NCBI RefSeq assembly: GCF_000420025.1
Contig: NZ_ATUD01000018.1
Location: 1-52,940 of the forward strand
Direction of reading: 5' to 3'
Origin: Patulibacter americanus DSM 16676
GTDB lineage: Bacteria; Actinomycetota; Thermoleophilia; Solirubrobacterales; Solirubrobacteraceae
Length of the DNA stretch: 52,940 bases
The position numbers and the translations under genes were made by a program. This document shows, one piece after another, positions 8,106 to 16,970 of this stretch; position 1 is the first letter of the stretch; each line of letters starts with the position of its first letter. Under the pieces are notes generated by a model, which saw only the letters and a list, made by a program, of their open reading frames with translations, was not told the DNA's origin and did no database searches.

Positions 8106-10376
8106 ATGTCACGACTTCTCCAGCGCCTCGGGCGCTTCTCCTTCCGCCGACGGCGCGCCGTCCTGGCGGTCTGGGTCGCCCTCCTCCTCGCCGGTGGCGC
8201 CGCCGCCGCGCTGGCCGGGGGATCGTTCTCCGGCAGCTTCTCCATCCCGGGCACCGAGTCGCAGAAGGCCAACGAGCTGCTGGGCGCCCGCGCACCGGCG
8301 ACGAAGGGGGCGAGCGGCCGGATCGTCTTCGGGGCCCCGGCCGGCGAGCGCCTGACGGGCGAGGCGCGGGCCGCGGTCCGCGACGCGCTGGACGAGATCG
8401 ACGAGGCGCCCGGGATCGCGTCCGTCAGCGACCCGTTCGCGACCGGCACGGTCTCGGAGGACGGCCGCGTGGCCTACGCCGAGATCCGCTTCGACCGCGA
8501 GAAGGCGGCGTTGACCGACGGCGACCTGGCCGCCGTCTCGACGGCCGCCGACGGCGCGGAGTCGCGGGGGTTGCAGATCGGGCTCACCGGCGACGCGGCC
8601 CCGGAGACGGCGGGCGGCGGGGCCACCGAGGGCATCGGCATCGTGGTCGCCTTCGTCGTCCTGCTGATCACGTTCGGGTCGATCGTCGCCGCCGGCATGC
8701 CGCTCCTCACCGCGGTGATCGGGGTGGGCATCGGCCTGACGGGGATCATGGCCGCGAGCGCGGTCTTCGACCTCAGCTCGGCCGTGATCAGCCTCGCGGC
8801 GATGCTCGGGCTGGCGGTCGGCATCGACTACGCCCTCCTCATCACCTCCCGCTACCGGGCGCTCGCGCAGGGCGGCCTGCCCCTCGAGGTCGCCGCCGGG
8901 CAGGCGGTCGGCACCGCCGGCACCGCCGTGGTCTTCGCCGGCTCGACCGTCGTCGTCGCCCTCGTCGCCCTCGTGGTGAGCGGCGTCCCGTTCATGGCGG
9001 CGATGGGCATCGCGGCCGCGGCGACCGTCGCGCTCGCCGTCGTCATCGCCGTCACGCTCGTCCCCGCGCTGCTCGGGTTCGCCGGCGCCCGGGTGCTGCG
9101 CGGCAAGCGTGCGGACCAGGGTGCCGCCGGCACCTCCACCCTCGGTCTGCGCTGGGTGGACGCCGTGGTGCGCCACCGCGGCATCGCCATCGGCCTGGTC
9201 GTCGTCGTGACGCTCGCGCTGGCCGCGCCGCTCACGCACCTGCGCCTGGGGCTGCCGGACGACGCGTCCAAGCCGGTCGGCACCCCGCAGCGCACCGCCG
9301 GCGACCTCACCACGAAGGCCTTCGGCGCGGGGTTCAACGGCCCGCTGACGATCGTCGCCGAGGTGCCGCGGGGCACGGACGCGAAGGCCGCCGCGACCAC
9401 GGTCGGGGAGCGGATGGCGCAGCTCGACGACGTGGCGAGCGTGTCGCCCCCGCAGGTCGCGGACGCCGGCCTGGCGATCCTCCAGGTGACCCCGGAGAGC
9501 GGGCCGTCGAGCGTGGCGACCAAGGACCTCGTGCGCGAGATCCGCGACGGCCAGGCGGCGCTCACGGCCGGCACGCGCGCCGACCTGTCCGTGACCGGGT
9601 CGACCGCCGTGAACATCGACGTCGCCGACAGGATGGGCAGCGCGCTGATCCCGTACCTCGCGGTGATCATCGTGCTGGCGTTCGTCCTGTTGACGATCGC
9701 GTTCCGCTCGATCCTCGTGCCGCTCACCGCCGTCGGCGGGTTCCTGCTTTCGATCGGGGCGGCGCTCGGCGCGATGGTCGGCGTGTTCCAGGACGGCTTC
9801 GGGGCCGAGCTGATCGGCGTGGGCGAGACCGCCCCGATCGTCAGCCTGATCCCGATCCTGACCGTCGGCATCCTGTTCGGCCTGGCGATGGACTACCAGG
9901 TGTTCCTGGTCTCCGGCATGCGCGAGGCCCACGTCCACGGCGCCGGGCCGCAGGACGCCGTGCGCGAGGGCTTCCGGCGCTCGGCGCGGGTCGTGACGGC
10001 CGCCGGGCTCATCATGGTCAGCGTCTTCGCCGGCTTCATCCTGCCCGACGACGCGATCATCAAGTCCATCGGGTTCGCGCTCACCGTCGGGGTGCTGATC
10101 GACACGTTCCTGGTGCGGATGACGCTGATCCCGGCGCTCATGAGCCTCCTCGGCGAGCGCGCGTGGTGGCTGCCGCGCTGGCTGGACCGGCTGCTCCCCG
10201 ACGTCGACATCGAGGGCGCGAACCTCGAGCGGGCCGAGGAGGGCGACGGCCCCGTGGCGATGGGCAACGGCGCGGGCGCGCGGGCCGACGCGGACGGTGG
10301 GCAGGGCGGGCCCGATCCGGCCGCGGAACGGACGGCGGGGCCGGGACCGCGTACCGCGGGACACTCCTCGGCCTGA
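8106..10376 (+). CDS. MMPL/RND-family membrane transporter
   Basis: A 756-residue MMPL family protein. It has the family layout twice over: one N-terminal membrane segment (residues 18-40), an extracytoplasmic domain, then five or so membrane helices including LGLAVGIDYALLITSRYR, which holds the GIDYA proton-relay motif. The second half repeats this with ILFGLAMDYQVFLVSGMREA. The soluble porter segments lie at about 40-180 and 375-520. The C-terminus (after about 705) is a polar, Gly- and Asp-rich cytoplasmic tail with no recognised motif. MMPL proteins export lipids or drugs using the proton gradient; the substrate here cannot be read. It is divergent from the two-component system. Confidence 0.9.
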   Translation: MSRLLQRLGRFSFRRRRAVLAVWVALLLAGGAAAALAGGSFSGSFSIPGTESQKANELLGARAPATKGASGRIVFGAPAGERLTGEARAAVRDALDEIDEAPGIASVSDPFATGTVSEDGRVAYAEIRFDREKAALTDGDLAAVSTAADGAESRGLQIGLTGDAAPETAGGGATEGIGIVVAFVVLLITFGSIVAAGMPLLTAVIGVGIGLTGIMAASAVFDLSSAVISLAAMLGLAVGIDYALLITSRYRALAQGGLPLEVAAGQAVGTAGTAVVFAGSTVVVALVALVVSGVPFMAAMGIAAAATVALAVVIAVTLVPALLGFAGARVLRGKRADQGAAGTSTLGLRWVDAVVRHRGIAIGLVVVVTLALAAPLTHLRLGLPDDASKPVGTPQRTAGDLTTKAFGAGFNGPLTIVAEVPRGTDAKAAATTVGERMAQLDDVASVSPPQVADAGLAILQVTPESGPSSVATKDLVREIRDGQAALTAGTRADLSVTGSTAVNIDVADRMGSALIPYLAVIIVLAFVLLTIAFRSILVPLTAVGGFLLSIGAALGAMVGVFQDGFGAELIGVGETAPIVSLIPILTVGILFGLAMDYQVFLVSGMREAHVHGAGPQDAVREGFRRSARVVTAAGLIMVSVFAGFILPDDAIIKSIGFALTVGVLIDTFLVRMTLIPALMSLLGERAWWLPRWLDRLLPDVDIEGANLERAEEGDGPVAMGNGAGARADADGGQGGPDPAAERTAGPGPRTAGHSSA

Positions 10377-10405
10377 TCCGTGCGCGTCCCGGGCCCCGCG
10401 ATCCC

Positions 10406-11692
10406 TCAGGCCGTGGCCTGCGCCGCCCGGTCGACGGCCTGCAGGCCCTCGGCCAGCGCGGCGCCGATGCGCTCCACGTCGGACTCGTCCACGATCAGCG
10501 GCGGCGAGACCGCCAGGCCGCGGCCGAGCGGACGCGCGAGGACGCCGACCTCGCGGACGGCGAGCTGCCACGTCGCCACGGCGCCCGGCACCCGCTGCAG
10601 GACGTCGTCGGCGAGCTCGACGCCGGCCAGGAAGCCGGTGCCCGAGCGCACCTCGGCGATCAGCGGGCTGTCGGCCAGGGGTGCGAGGGCGCGGGTCAGC
10701 GGCACCTCGAGCAGCCGGCCGCGGCCGAGGGTGTCGTCCTGCTCGTAGAGGTCGAGCGCGGCGAGCGCCGCGGCGGCGGCCGCGGGGTGGCCCGCGTACG
10801 TCGCGCCGTGGCGCAGGACCGGGGCACCCGGCTCGCCCGTGAAGAACGGCGCGGCGACCCCCTCGCGGACGAAGAGCGCGCCGAGCGGCTGCACGCCGCC
10901 CGTGATGCCCTTCGCCGTCGTGACCATGTCGGGGACGACGTCCCAGCGGTCGATGCCCAGCCAGGTGCCGAGCCGCCCGAAGCCGCTGATCACGGAGTCG
11001 GCGACGAACAGCACGCCGTGGCGGCGGCAGATCGCCACGGCCTCCTCGATGTAGCCCGCCGGCGGCGGGTAGACGCCGCCCGCGCCGATCACGGGCTCGC
11101 AGAAGAACGCGGCGACCCGCTCCGGGCCGACCCGCAGGATCTCCGCCTCGAGCGCCGCGGCGTCGTCGTAGGGGACGACGGACGTGTCGCGCGCCTCGAC
11201 GGCGAAGTGCGTCGTGTTCGCCGGGATGCCCGCGATCGCGGTGCCGAAGCCGTGGGTGCCGTGGTAGCCGTGGTTGCGGCTGATGAGGTGCACCCGCTCG
11301 GGCTGCCCCTGCAGCGCGAACGAGGCGCGGGCGATCTTCGCCGCCGAGTCGATCATGTCGCCGCCGCCGGACCCGAAGAAGATCTTCGCCCCCGGCTCGG
11401 GGAAGAGGGCGGCGAGGCGTTCCGCCAGGTCCATCGCCGGCCGGTTGGAGTAGTCCCCGAAGGTGGAGTAGGCGTCGAGCTTGCGCAGCTGCGCCGTGAT
11501 CGCGTCGACGATCTCGTGCCGGCCGTGGCCGAGGTTGGCGTACCAGAGCGCGGCGGTGCCGTCGAGGTAGGCGCGCCCGTCCTCGTCCCAGACCGTGGCC
11601 CCCTCGGCGCGGTCGATGACGAACGGCGCGCCGGCGACGGCGCCCATGTCGGCGAAGGGGTGCCAGAAGGCGGAGGCGCGGGGGTCGCTCAT
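10406..11692 (-). CDS. class III (omega-amino acid type) aminotransferase
   Basis: A 428-residue PLP enzyme, fold type I, subgroup III. The start MSDPRASAFWHPFADMG is typical of omega-amino acid:pyruvate aminotransferases. PLP-site features are NHGYHGTHGF, FCEPVIGAGGVYPPP, Asp232 and Lys261 in TTAKGITGGVQPLGA. Two spots differ from the usual family text: ADSVISGFGR replaces the common DEV(Q/I)TGFGR, although the cofactor-binding Asp is kept, and SGGGDMIDSAAK replaces SGSEAxExAxK. The ATG at 11692 has no ribosome site but a GATGCT six bases upstream, which fits a leaderless start. The substrate could be 5-aminovalerate, 4-aminobutyrate or another terminal amine, feeding the glutarate cluster (inference). 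Confidence 0.85.
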   Translation of the reverse strand: MSDPRASAFWHPFADMGAVAGAPFVIDRAEGATVWDEDGRAYLDGTAALWYANLGHGRHEIVDAITAQLRKLDAYSTFGDYSNRPAMDLAERLAALFPEPGAKIFFGSGGGDMIDSAAKIARASFALQGQPERVHLISRNHGYHGTHGFGTAIAGIPANTTHFAVEARDTSVVPYDDAAALEAEILRVGPERVAAFFCEPVIGAGGVYPPPAGYIEEAVAICRRHGVLFVADSVISGFGRLGTWLGIDRWDVVPDMVTTAKGITGGVQPLGALFVREGVAAPFFTGEPGAPVLRHGATYAGHPAAAAAALAALDLYEQDDTLGRGRLLEVPLTRALAPLADSPLIAEVRSGTGFLAGVELADDVLQRVPGAVATWQLAVREVGVLARPLGRGLAVSPPLIVDESDVERIGAALAEGLQAVDRAAQATA

Positions 11693-11721
11693 GGACGGAG
11701 CATCGCGGACGCGCAACGGGA

Positions 11722-11732
11722 GGGGGGGGGGG
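11722..11732. repeat. G11 homopolymer between divergent genes
   Basis: Eleven consecutive G on the plus strand, 30-40 bp upstream of the aminotransferase start and 55 bp upstream of the receiver gene. Such tracts slip easily during replication. A second G11 tract at 17642-17652 sits in a similar position. Confidence 0.9.
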
Positions 11733-11787
11733 AAGGCGGGCTCCGGCCACGACATCCGGGTGTCACCCCTGCGACCCCGAGTCCCGC

Positions 11788-12246
11788 ATGCCTGCCGCCG
11801 TCATGACCCGTCCCCGTCCGCGCCCCTCCGTCCCCTGCCCGCCCAACGAGGTGCAGACCCCGACCGGGCCGGTGCGCGTGGTGCTCGCGGACGACAGCCC
11901 GTTCTACTCCGCGCCCCTCGTCCGGCGCATGGCAGCCGACCCGTGCTGGACCGTGCTGCGCGTCGTCGAGAACGGCGGAGATGCGGTCCTCGCCGCCCGG
12001 GAGCTGCGTCCCGATCTCGTCGTCCTCGACGTTCGCATGCCGGGCATGGGCGGCATCGAGGCGGCGCGGGTGCTGCGCGAGGACGAAGCCCTCGAGGGCG
12101 TGCGGATCGCCCTGATGACCGGCGACCCGGGGCGGGATGGCGTCGGTTCGGCGAGCGGCGTCGACGGGGTTGTGGACAAGGCCGCGTCGCGTCGGGAGAT
12201 CCTGCGCCGCCTGCGGGAGATCGGCCGCCGCCGACGGCCCGCATGA
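11788..12246 (+). CDS. receiver-only response regulator
   Basis: A 152-residue single receiver domain with no output domain. The acidic pair is D35/D36 (VVLADDSPFYSAPL), the phospho-acceptor D81 (LVVLDVRMPGMGG), Thr111 (ALMTGD) and the switch Lys131 (VVDKAASRREI). It ends in RRLREIGRRRR. The N-terminal 25 residues are Pro/Arg-rich, so the true start could be the second ATG near 11803. Such proteins act by phosphorylation-dependent binding to a partner. No kinase is adjacent. It lies just upstream of the secreted-protein and sigma-factor operon, which makes a role in the same pathway possible but unproven. Confidence 0.8.
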   Translation: MPAAVMTRPRPRPSVPCPPNEVQTPTGPVRVVLADDSPFYSAPLVRRMAADPCWTVLRVVENGGDAVLAARELRPDLVVLDVRMPGMGGIEAARVLREDEALEGVRIALMTGDPGRDGVGSASGVDGVVDKAASRREILRRLREIGRRRRPA

Positions 12247-12409
12247 CACGCCGTCAGGAAAACACCAGCACATACCCTTCGCGGGCGGACGGGAAACAAC
12301 CGTCAGCCGATTGGCGTAGCGAATGACGTCCGGACCTGCCATCGTTTCGGGCTCGGCTGGCCCGTGCCGTCCCGCACGAGCGTCCCTCGTCGTCCCTTCG
12401 TCCCGGCGC

Positions 12410-13909
12410 ATGAGCTCTTGTTCGATCCTCCTTCGTCGCGTGTCGGCCGCCGTGGCGGTCGCCGCCGTAGGCGGGATGGGCATGGCCCCCGCGGCGGCCG
12501 GGATGACCGGGACGAACCTCGTCGTCCACGGCGACGGCGAGGCCGCGCCGGGTCCGGAGTGGGTCGTCAGCGGTGGGCCGCTGCTCGCCCAGCGCTACGG
12601 CACCGCGCACTTCCCGGCGGCCGTGCTCGTCGGCGGCGACCCGTTCGACGGAGGGACCTCGCTGCTGCAGGGGTCGGGCGCCACGACCGAGGCCATCCAG
12701 GCCCTCGAGCTGACCCCCGCCGACCGGGCCGTGATCGCCACCGGCACGGTGCGCGCGCGGCTGTCGGCGCACGTCGGCGGCTACATCTCCCAGGCCGACC
12801 AGGTCGGCGTCACCGCCGTGTGGCGCGACGCCCAGGGAGCGACGGTGCTCGAGCAGACCCTCGCGCCGGTGACCCCGGCGGAGCGCGGCAACGTCTCGTC
12901 GTTCCTGGCGCGAGAGGACGTCGACGCGGTGCCCGCCGAAGCGGTCTCCGCCGACGTCGTGCTCTCCGGCCGGCGGTTCGACGGCACCTCCCAGGACGGC
13001 TTCGTGGACAACGTCGCCGTGCACCTCGTCGGCATCCCGGGCGTCTCTGTCTCGTTCCCGGGCGAGCCGGTCGTCGCCGGGCGACCCACGCCGGTCACCT
13101 GGACGATCGCGAACTCCGAGGACCTCCAGGGCAAGCCGCCGTGGCGGTTCGTCGCGACCCTCCCCGACGGGGTCGCCCTCGGGTCGTCCCGGCCCGTCGC
13201 CACGACGTGCGACACCGTGCGAGTGTCCGCCGACCGCACGGCCCTGCGGGTCGAGGGGGCCCTGCCCGCCGGCGCCCCCGCGTGCACGGTGACCGCGGAC
13301 GTCGTCGCCCCGCAGGGGCGGCACGTGTTCGCTCCGGCGGACGTCCGCCAGGCCGAGGGGCTGCGGCGCCCCGCCGAGGCCGCGGTGCTGCTCGTCCGAG
13401 CCGCCGCCGACGATGCCGGGGCCGGTCCCGGCATCGTCGGGCCCGTCCCGCCGCCTGCCCCCACGGTCCTGCCGGCTGCCCCCCGCCCCGCTGCGCCGCC
13501 AGTGGCCGTCCCGGTCCCCGCAGCGCCCCCGTCACGGCCCGCCGCACTGCCCCGTGCCGCCGACGCCTTGACCGTCACGACGGCGGCCCCGGCAGCGCAC
13601 CTGCGCGTCGGTCGCCGGACGTCCGTGCGGGTGCGGGTGCGCAATCGCTCCTCGCGGCCCGTCACCGACGTCGACGTCTGCGTCCGCCTCCCGCGGCTGC
13701 TCCTCTACCTGCCCACGCGGTCCGGCGCCCAGCCCGTCGAGGGCCGCCGCTGTTGGGCCGTCGAACGTCTGCCGGCCGGGGCGTTCCGCACGCTGCGCCT
13801 CGACGCCAAGGCCGCCCGCCGCGGGCGCGCCACCGTGCGCGTGACGGCCGAGGCCGCCGAGCTCGCCGGCATCGCGACCACCGACCGCCCGACCCGAGTG
13901 ACCCGATGA
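12410..13909 (+). CDS. secreted protein with Ig-like / DUF11-like domain
   Basis: A 499-residue exported protein of unknown role. A signal peptide covers residues 1-31 (LLRRVSAAVAVAAVGGM, cleavage near APAAAG). Residues 35-210 form a domain ending in DGTSQDGFVDNVAVHLVG, reminiscent of the carbohydrate-binding-like domains in secreted actinobacterial proteins. A beta-sandwich region follows (GEPVVAGRPTPVTWTIANS, then CTVTADVVAP), then a Pro/Ala-rich linker at about 345-385. A DUF11-like domain comes last (HLRVGRRTSVRVRVRNRS, ending TDRPTRVTR). The ATG at 12410 is chosen because the signal peptide begins there. Its stop overlaps the next start by four bases (ATGA), so it leads a three-gene operon. 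Confidence 0.75.
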   Translation: MSSCSILLRRVSAAVAVAAVGGMGMAPAAAGMTGTNLVVHGDGEAAPGPEWVVSGGPLLAQRYGTAHFPAAVLVGGDPFDGGTSLLQGSGATTEAIQALELTPADRAVIATGTVRARLSAHVGGYISQADQVGVTAVWRDAQGATVLEQTLAPVTPAERGNVSSFLAREDVDAVPAEAVSADVVLSGRRFDGTSQDGFVDNVAVHLVGIPGVSVSFPGEPVVAGRPTPVTWTIANSEDLQGKPPWRFVATLPDGVALGSSRPVATTCDTVRVSADRTALRVEGALPAGAPACTVTADVVAPQGRHVFAPADVRQAEGLRRPAEAAVLLVRAAADDAGAGPGIVGPVPPPAPTVLPAAPRPAAPPVAVPVPAAPPSRPAALPRAADALTVTTAAPAAHLRVGRRTSVRVRVRNRSSRPVTDVDVCVRLPRLLLYLPTRSGAQPVEGRRCWAVERLPAGAFRTLRLDAKAARRGRATVRVTAEAAELAGIATTDRPTRVTR

Positions 13910-15570
13910 CCCCCGCCCGCCCGGCCGCCCCGCACCCCGCACGTCCCGCCCGCCGCCGGATCCTTCGCCGCAGCGCCCGGGGTGCGCTGCTCCTGGCGGT
14001 CGTGACGCTGGCCGTCGGCGGCGTCGTCCCGGCACCGTCCGCCGAGGCGGCGGGGTACACCGTGTGGTCCTGTCGCGGGCCCGAGGGCGAGCCGCGGTCG
14101 ACGGCCGGATGGGCCGGCGGCGGCGCCGGAACCCGTTCCGACGACTGCGCCACGGGGGGCAGCCTGCGGGTCCGGCTCGCGGCCTCCGACACCGCCGCGG
14201 ACGTGACGGGCGGCTACCGGTTCGTGCTGCCGCCCGGGGTCGTCATGGGCGGCTGGCGGGTCTGGATGTCCGCGTCCGTCACGCGGACGACGACGAACTC
14301 CCGGTACGACGCCGGGGTCGCCGAGACCGACGGCATCGCCGTCCAGGGCTTCACCGCCGGTTGCGTCGCCGCGCCGGAGGGATGCGCCTGGGGGGATCCC
14401 CGGGACCCGCTTGCCGCGGGCAACCTCGTCGAGGCCTCCGGCCCGGCCGGCGGGCTCGCCGTCGCCGCGCGCTGCGACGGCGAGGCGGACTGCGTCCCCG
14501 TGGACGATCCCGCGGCGGAGGTCCAGCTCCACCGCAGCGCGGTGGACATCGTCGACGATGCCGCCCCGACCGTCGGCCCGCTCGGCGGCGACCTCGTGAG
14601 CGGTGCCCCCGTCGACCGCCCGGCGACCGTGGTCGCCCCGGTCGCCGACGCCGGGGGCGGGGTCGCACGCGTCGAGCTGCTCGTGGACGGGGCCGTCGCC
14701 CAGGTCGCGGTGAGCGGTGGCGGGTGCCGGGTGCCGTACGAGACGGCCTTCCCGTGCCCGTCCGCCACGGATCGCGCCTTCACGGTGGACCCGGCGGGCC
14801 TCGCCGCCGGACCGCACGCCCTCGCCGTGCGCGTGACGGACGCGGCGGGCAACGTCGCCGAGGGCGGCGCGGCCACGTTCGTCGTCGGCGAAAGGCCCAC
14901 GCAGGCGGGGCCCCCGGGGTCGCCGTCCGCGCCGGGGACCACGCCGTCGACGGGCGGTTCCGGCACGTCGCGCGCACTCGTCCTCGACCTGCCCGACCGC
15001 GTGTCGCTGCCGGAGCGGCGCCGGACGACCGGCCGCGCGCGCTGGGCCGGCGGGGCGTCGGCCGCCGGGGTGCGGCTCGACGTCCTGGCGGGAGCCGTCG
15101 GCGGCTCCGTGGCCCGGATGCACCGCATCGGCCGCGTCACCGTGCGGGCCGACGGCACCTTCAAGCTTCCGCGCACGACGGAGTCGCGCACGCTCCGCGT
15201 CGTGCCCACCCAGGACGACCTCGTGGCCCGTCCGGGCGACGTCGACCTCGTGGCGCCGCTGCGCGTCGCGCTGCGTGTGCCCTCCGGGGTCGTCCGCAAC
15301 GGCCGGACCGCCACGCTGCGCGGCACCGTCGCCGGGGCGGGCGACGCGGCACCCGATCTGCAGGTGCTGATCCAGACGATCGTGCGCGGCCGCTGGGCGA
15401 CGGTCGACGCGGTCGAGCCCGGTCGGACCGGCAACGTGGTCTGGCGCTACCGCTTCCAGCGCACCGTGAATCGCTCCGCGTACCGGTTCCGTCTCGTCGT
15501 GCCGCCCACGAAGGGCCGGCCGTGGAAGCGCACGGTGAGCGCCAAGCGGGTCGTGCGGGTGGACCCGTGA
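13906..15570 (+). CDS. secreted protein with Ig-like repeats
   Basis: A 554-residue exported protein. A twin-Arg-rich N-terminus (RRRILRRSARGALLLAVVTL) and an APSAEAA cleavage region form the signal peptide. The N-terminal domain has four or more Cys residues (WSCRG, SDDCATGG, GCVAAPEGCAWG, RCDGEADCVP) and the VLPPGVVMGGWRVWMSAS core common in large Thermoleophilia surface proteins. An Ig-like domain follows (ADAGGGVARVELLVDG, then VRVTDAAGNVAEGG). The last 200 residues hold a second pair of beta domains (RVALRVPSGVVRNGRTATLRG). It starts inside the stop of the preceding gene and its stop overlaps the GTG of the sigma gene (GTGA). The function is unknown; it is probably cell-wall or surface associated. 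Confidence 0.75.
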   Translation: MTPARPAAPHPARPARRRILRRSARGALLLAVVTLAVGGVVPAPSAEAAGYTVWSCRGPEGEPRSTAGWAGGGAGTRSDDCATGGSLRVRLAASDTAADVTGGYRFVLPPGVVMGGWRVWMSASVTRTTTNSRYDAGVAETDGIAVQGFTAGCVAAPEGCAWGDPRDPLAAGNLVEASGPAGGLAVAARCDGEADCVPVDDPAAEVQLHRSAVDIVDDAAPTVGPLGGDLVSGAPVDRPATVVAPVADAGGGVARVELLVDGAVAQVAVSGGGCRVPYETAFPCPSATDRAFTVDPAGLAAGPHALAVRVTDAAGNVAEGGAATFVVGERPTQAGPPGSPSAPGTTPSTGGSGTSRALVLDLPDRVSLPERRRTTGRARWAGGASAAGVRLDVLAGAVGGSVARMHRIGRVTVRADGTFKLPRTTESRTLRVVPTQDDLVARPGDVDLVAPLRVALRVPSGVVRNGRTATLRGTVAGAGDAAPDLQVLIQTIVRGRWATVDAVEPGRTGNVVWRYRFQRTVNRSAYRFRLVVPPTKGRPWKRTVSAKRVVRVDP

Positions 15571-16970
15571 GCCCCGTCTCCGCCCCGCCCTCGGCCCGCA
15601 CGGGCCGGATCGCCGCCCTGCGGGCCCGCCGCGCCCTCGAGCGCGACTACGCCGCCCTGCGGACCACGACGCTCCAGGCGTTGGCCGCGAAGCTCCGCCG
15701 CACCAGCATCCAGATGGATCCCTCGGATCTCGAGGCGGCCTACAACCTGGCCTGGCACGCGCTCTACTCCAAGCTCTCCGCGGGGGAGCACGTCGAGAAC
15801 CCCGGCGGGTTCCTCGTGCAGGCGGCGTACTTCCGCGTGGTCGACGAGTACCGCGCGCGGCACCCCGACCGCCACCAGGACACGGATCCCGACCGCGTCG
15901 GCGCGACGGAGGGCGACCTCGACGCGCGCCTGGACGACGCGCAGCTCCTGCGCGTGTTCTCCCAGGGGCTCAAGGCGCGCCTGAACGAGCGCGAGTGCCG
16001 CGCCGCGGTCCTCTGCTACCTCCACGGCTACTCCCGGGGCGAGGCGGCGCAGGCGCTCGACATCGCGCCGGCGCGTATGGAGAAGATCATGGACCGCGTG
16101 TCCAAGGTCGTACGCGGACTCGTCGACGACCTGCGCGACGGCTCCTGGTGCGAGGACCAGAAGTCGATGATGACCGCCTACGCGCTCGGGGTGCTCGAGC
16201 TCGACGGTCCCCGCCACCGCCTCGCGTCGGAGCATCTGGAGACCTGCTCGGGCTGCCGGGCGTACGTGCGCCGGCTCCGGGGGATCGGCGCGATCGTGCC
16301 CCCGATCGCCCTGCCCTGGGGCGCCGTCGGCCTGGGGCCGTTCGACGTGCCCGGCATCGTCGGCCACGGCACCACGGCCCCGCCCGCGGGCTCGACCGGT
16401 CCACGGAGCCGCCGACCGAAGCGCTCTCAGCTGGTGGCAGGTGGATCGGCGGCGGTCGTCGCCCTGGTCGTCGCGGCGCTGGCCGCGGGCGGCGATGACG
16501 GTGCCCGGCGGGCCGGCGGGACGTCCGCCCCGTCCGCGGCCGCGGGCGACGCGGCGGGCGGGACGGAGGCCGCGGGTGGCGGCGCTTCGGCGTCCGCGGA
16601 CGCCGCGGCCCGGGCGCGCGCCGAGGCGGCCGCATCCCGGGCTGCGGCCCGCAGGGAGCGCGTTGCGGCGGAGCGCGCCGCGACCCGCGAGCGCGCCCGT
16701 GACCGACGGCGCGCCCGCGCCGCGGCCCGGCGGCGGGCCGAGCGCGCCGCCGCGGCCACCGCGCGCGCCGTCCCGGCGGCGACGCCCGCCCCGAGCACGG
16801 CGCCGCCGGCGCCCGTGACACCTGCCCCCGCCACCCCAGCCGCGCCGGCCCCGCAGGCGACCCCGCCCGCGCCCCCGCCGGCTGCGAGCCCGTCCCCGGC
16901 GCCGGAGCGCGAGCGCGAGCCGGAGCCGCTCGTCACCGACGCCGAGCAGGAGTTCGGCGTCGAGCCCTAG
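15567..16970 (+). CDS. sigma factor fused to zinc-finger, membrane segment and Pro-rich tail
   Basis: A 467-residue fusion. Residues 35-100 resemble ECF region 2 (DLEAAYNLAWHALYSKL, GGFLVQAAYFRVVDEYRARH). Residues 125-190 resemble region 4 (LNERECRAAVLCYLHGYSRG, ARMEKIMDRVSKVV). Then comes a ZAS-like anti-sigma finger (C195, H223, C227, C230 in SEHLETCSGCRAYVRRL). A hydrophobic segment covers about 288-308, followed by an Ala/Arg-rich predicted coiled coil (345-395), an Ala/Pro linker and an acidic end. The GTG start lies within the upstream stop (GTGA). Normally sigma and anti-sigma are separate proteins; here one chain could tether the sigma to the membrane. It ends 4 bp into the convergent gene at 16967. 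Confidence 0.8.
   Translation: MSPVSAPPSARTGRIAALRARRALERDYAALRTTTLQALAAKLRRTSIQMDPSDLEAAYNLAWHALYSKLSAGEHVENPGGFLVQAAYFRVVDEYRARHPDRHQDTDPDRVGATEGDLDARLDDAQLLRVFSQGLKARLNERECRAAVLCYLHGYSRGEAAQALDIAPARMEKIMDRVSKVVRGLVDDLRDGSWCEDQKSMMTAYALGVLELDGPRHRLASEHLETCSGCRAYVRRLRGIGAIVPPIALPWGAVGLGPFDVPGIVGHGTTAPPAGSTGPRSRRPKRSQLVAGGSAAVVALVVAALAAGGDDGARRAGGTSAPSAAAGDAAGGTEAAGGGASASADAAARARAEAAASRAAARRERVAAERAATRERARDRRRARAAARRRAERAAAATARAVPAATPAPSTAPPAPVTPAPATPAAPAPQATPPAPPPAASPSPAPEREREPEPLVTDAEQEFGVEP

Noticed and set aside
6977..11806. A 1609-codon plus-strand open frame and a 1213-codon minus frame at 8109-11750
   Set aside because: Both are shadows of the MMPL transporter, the sensor kinase and the aminotransferase, whose motifs lie in other frames.
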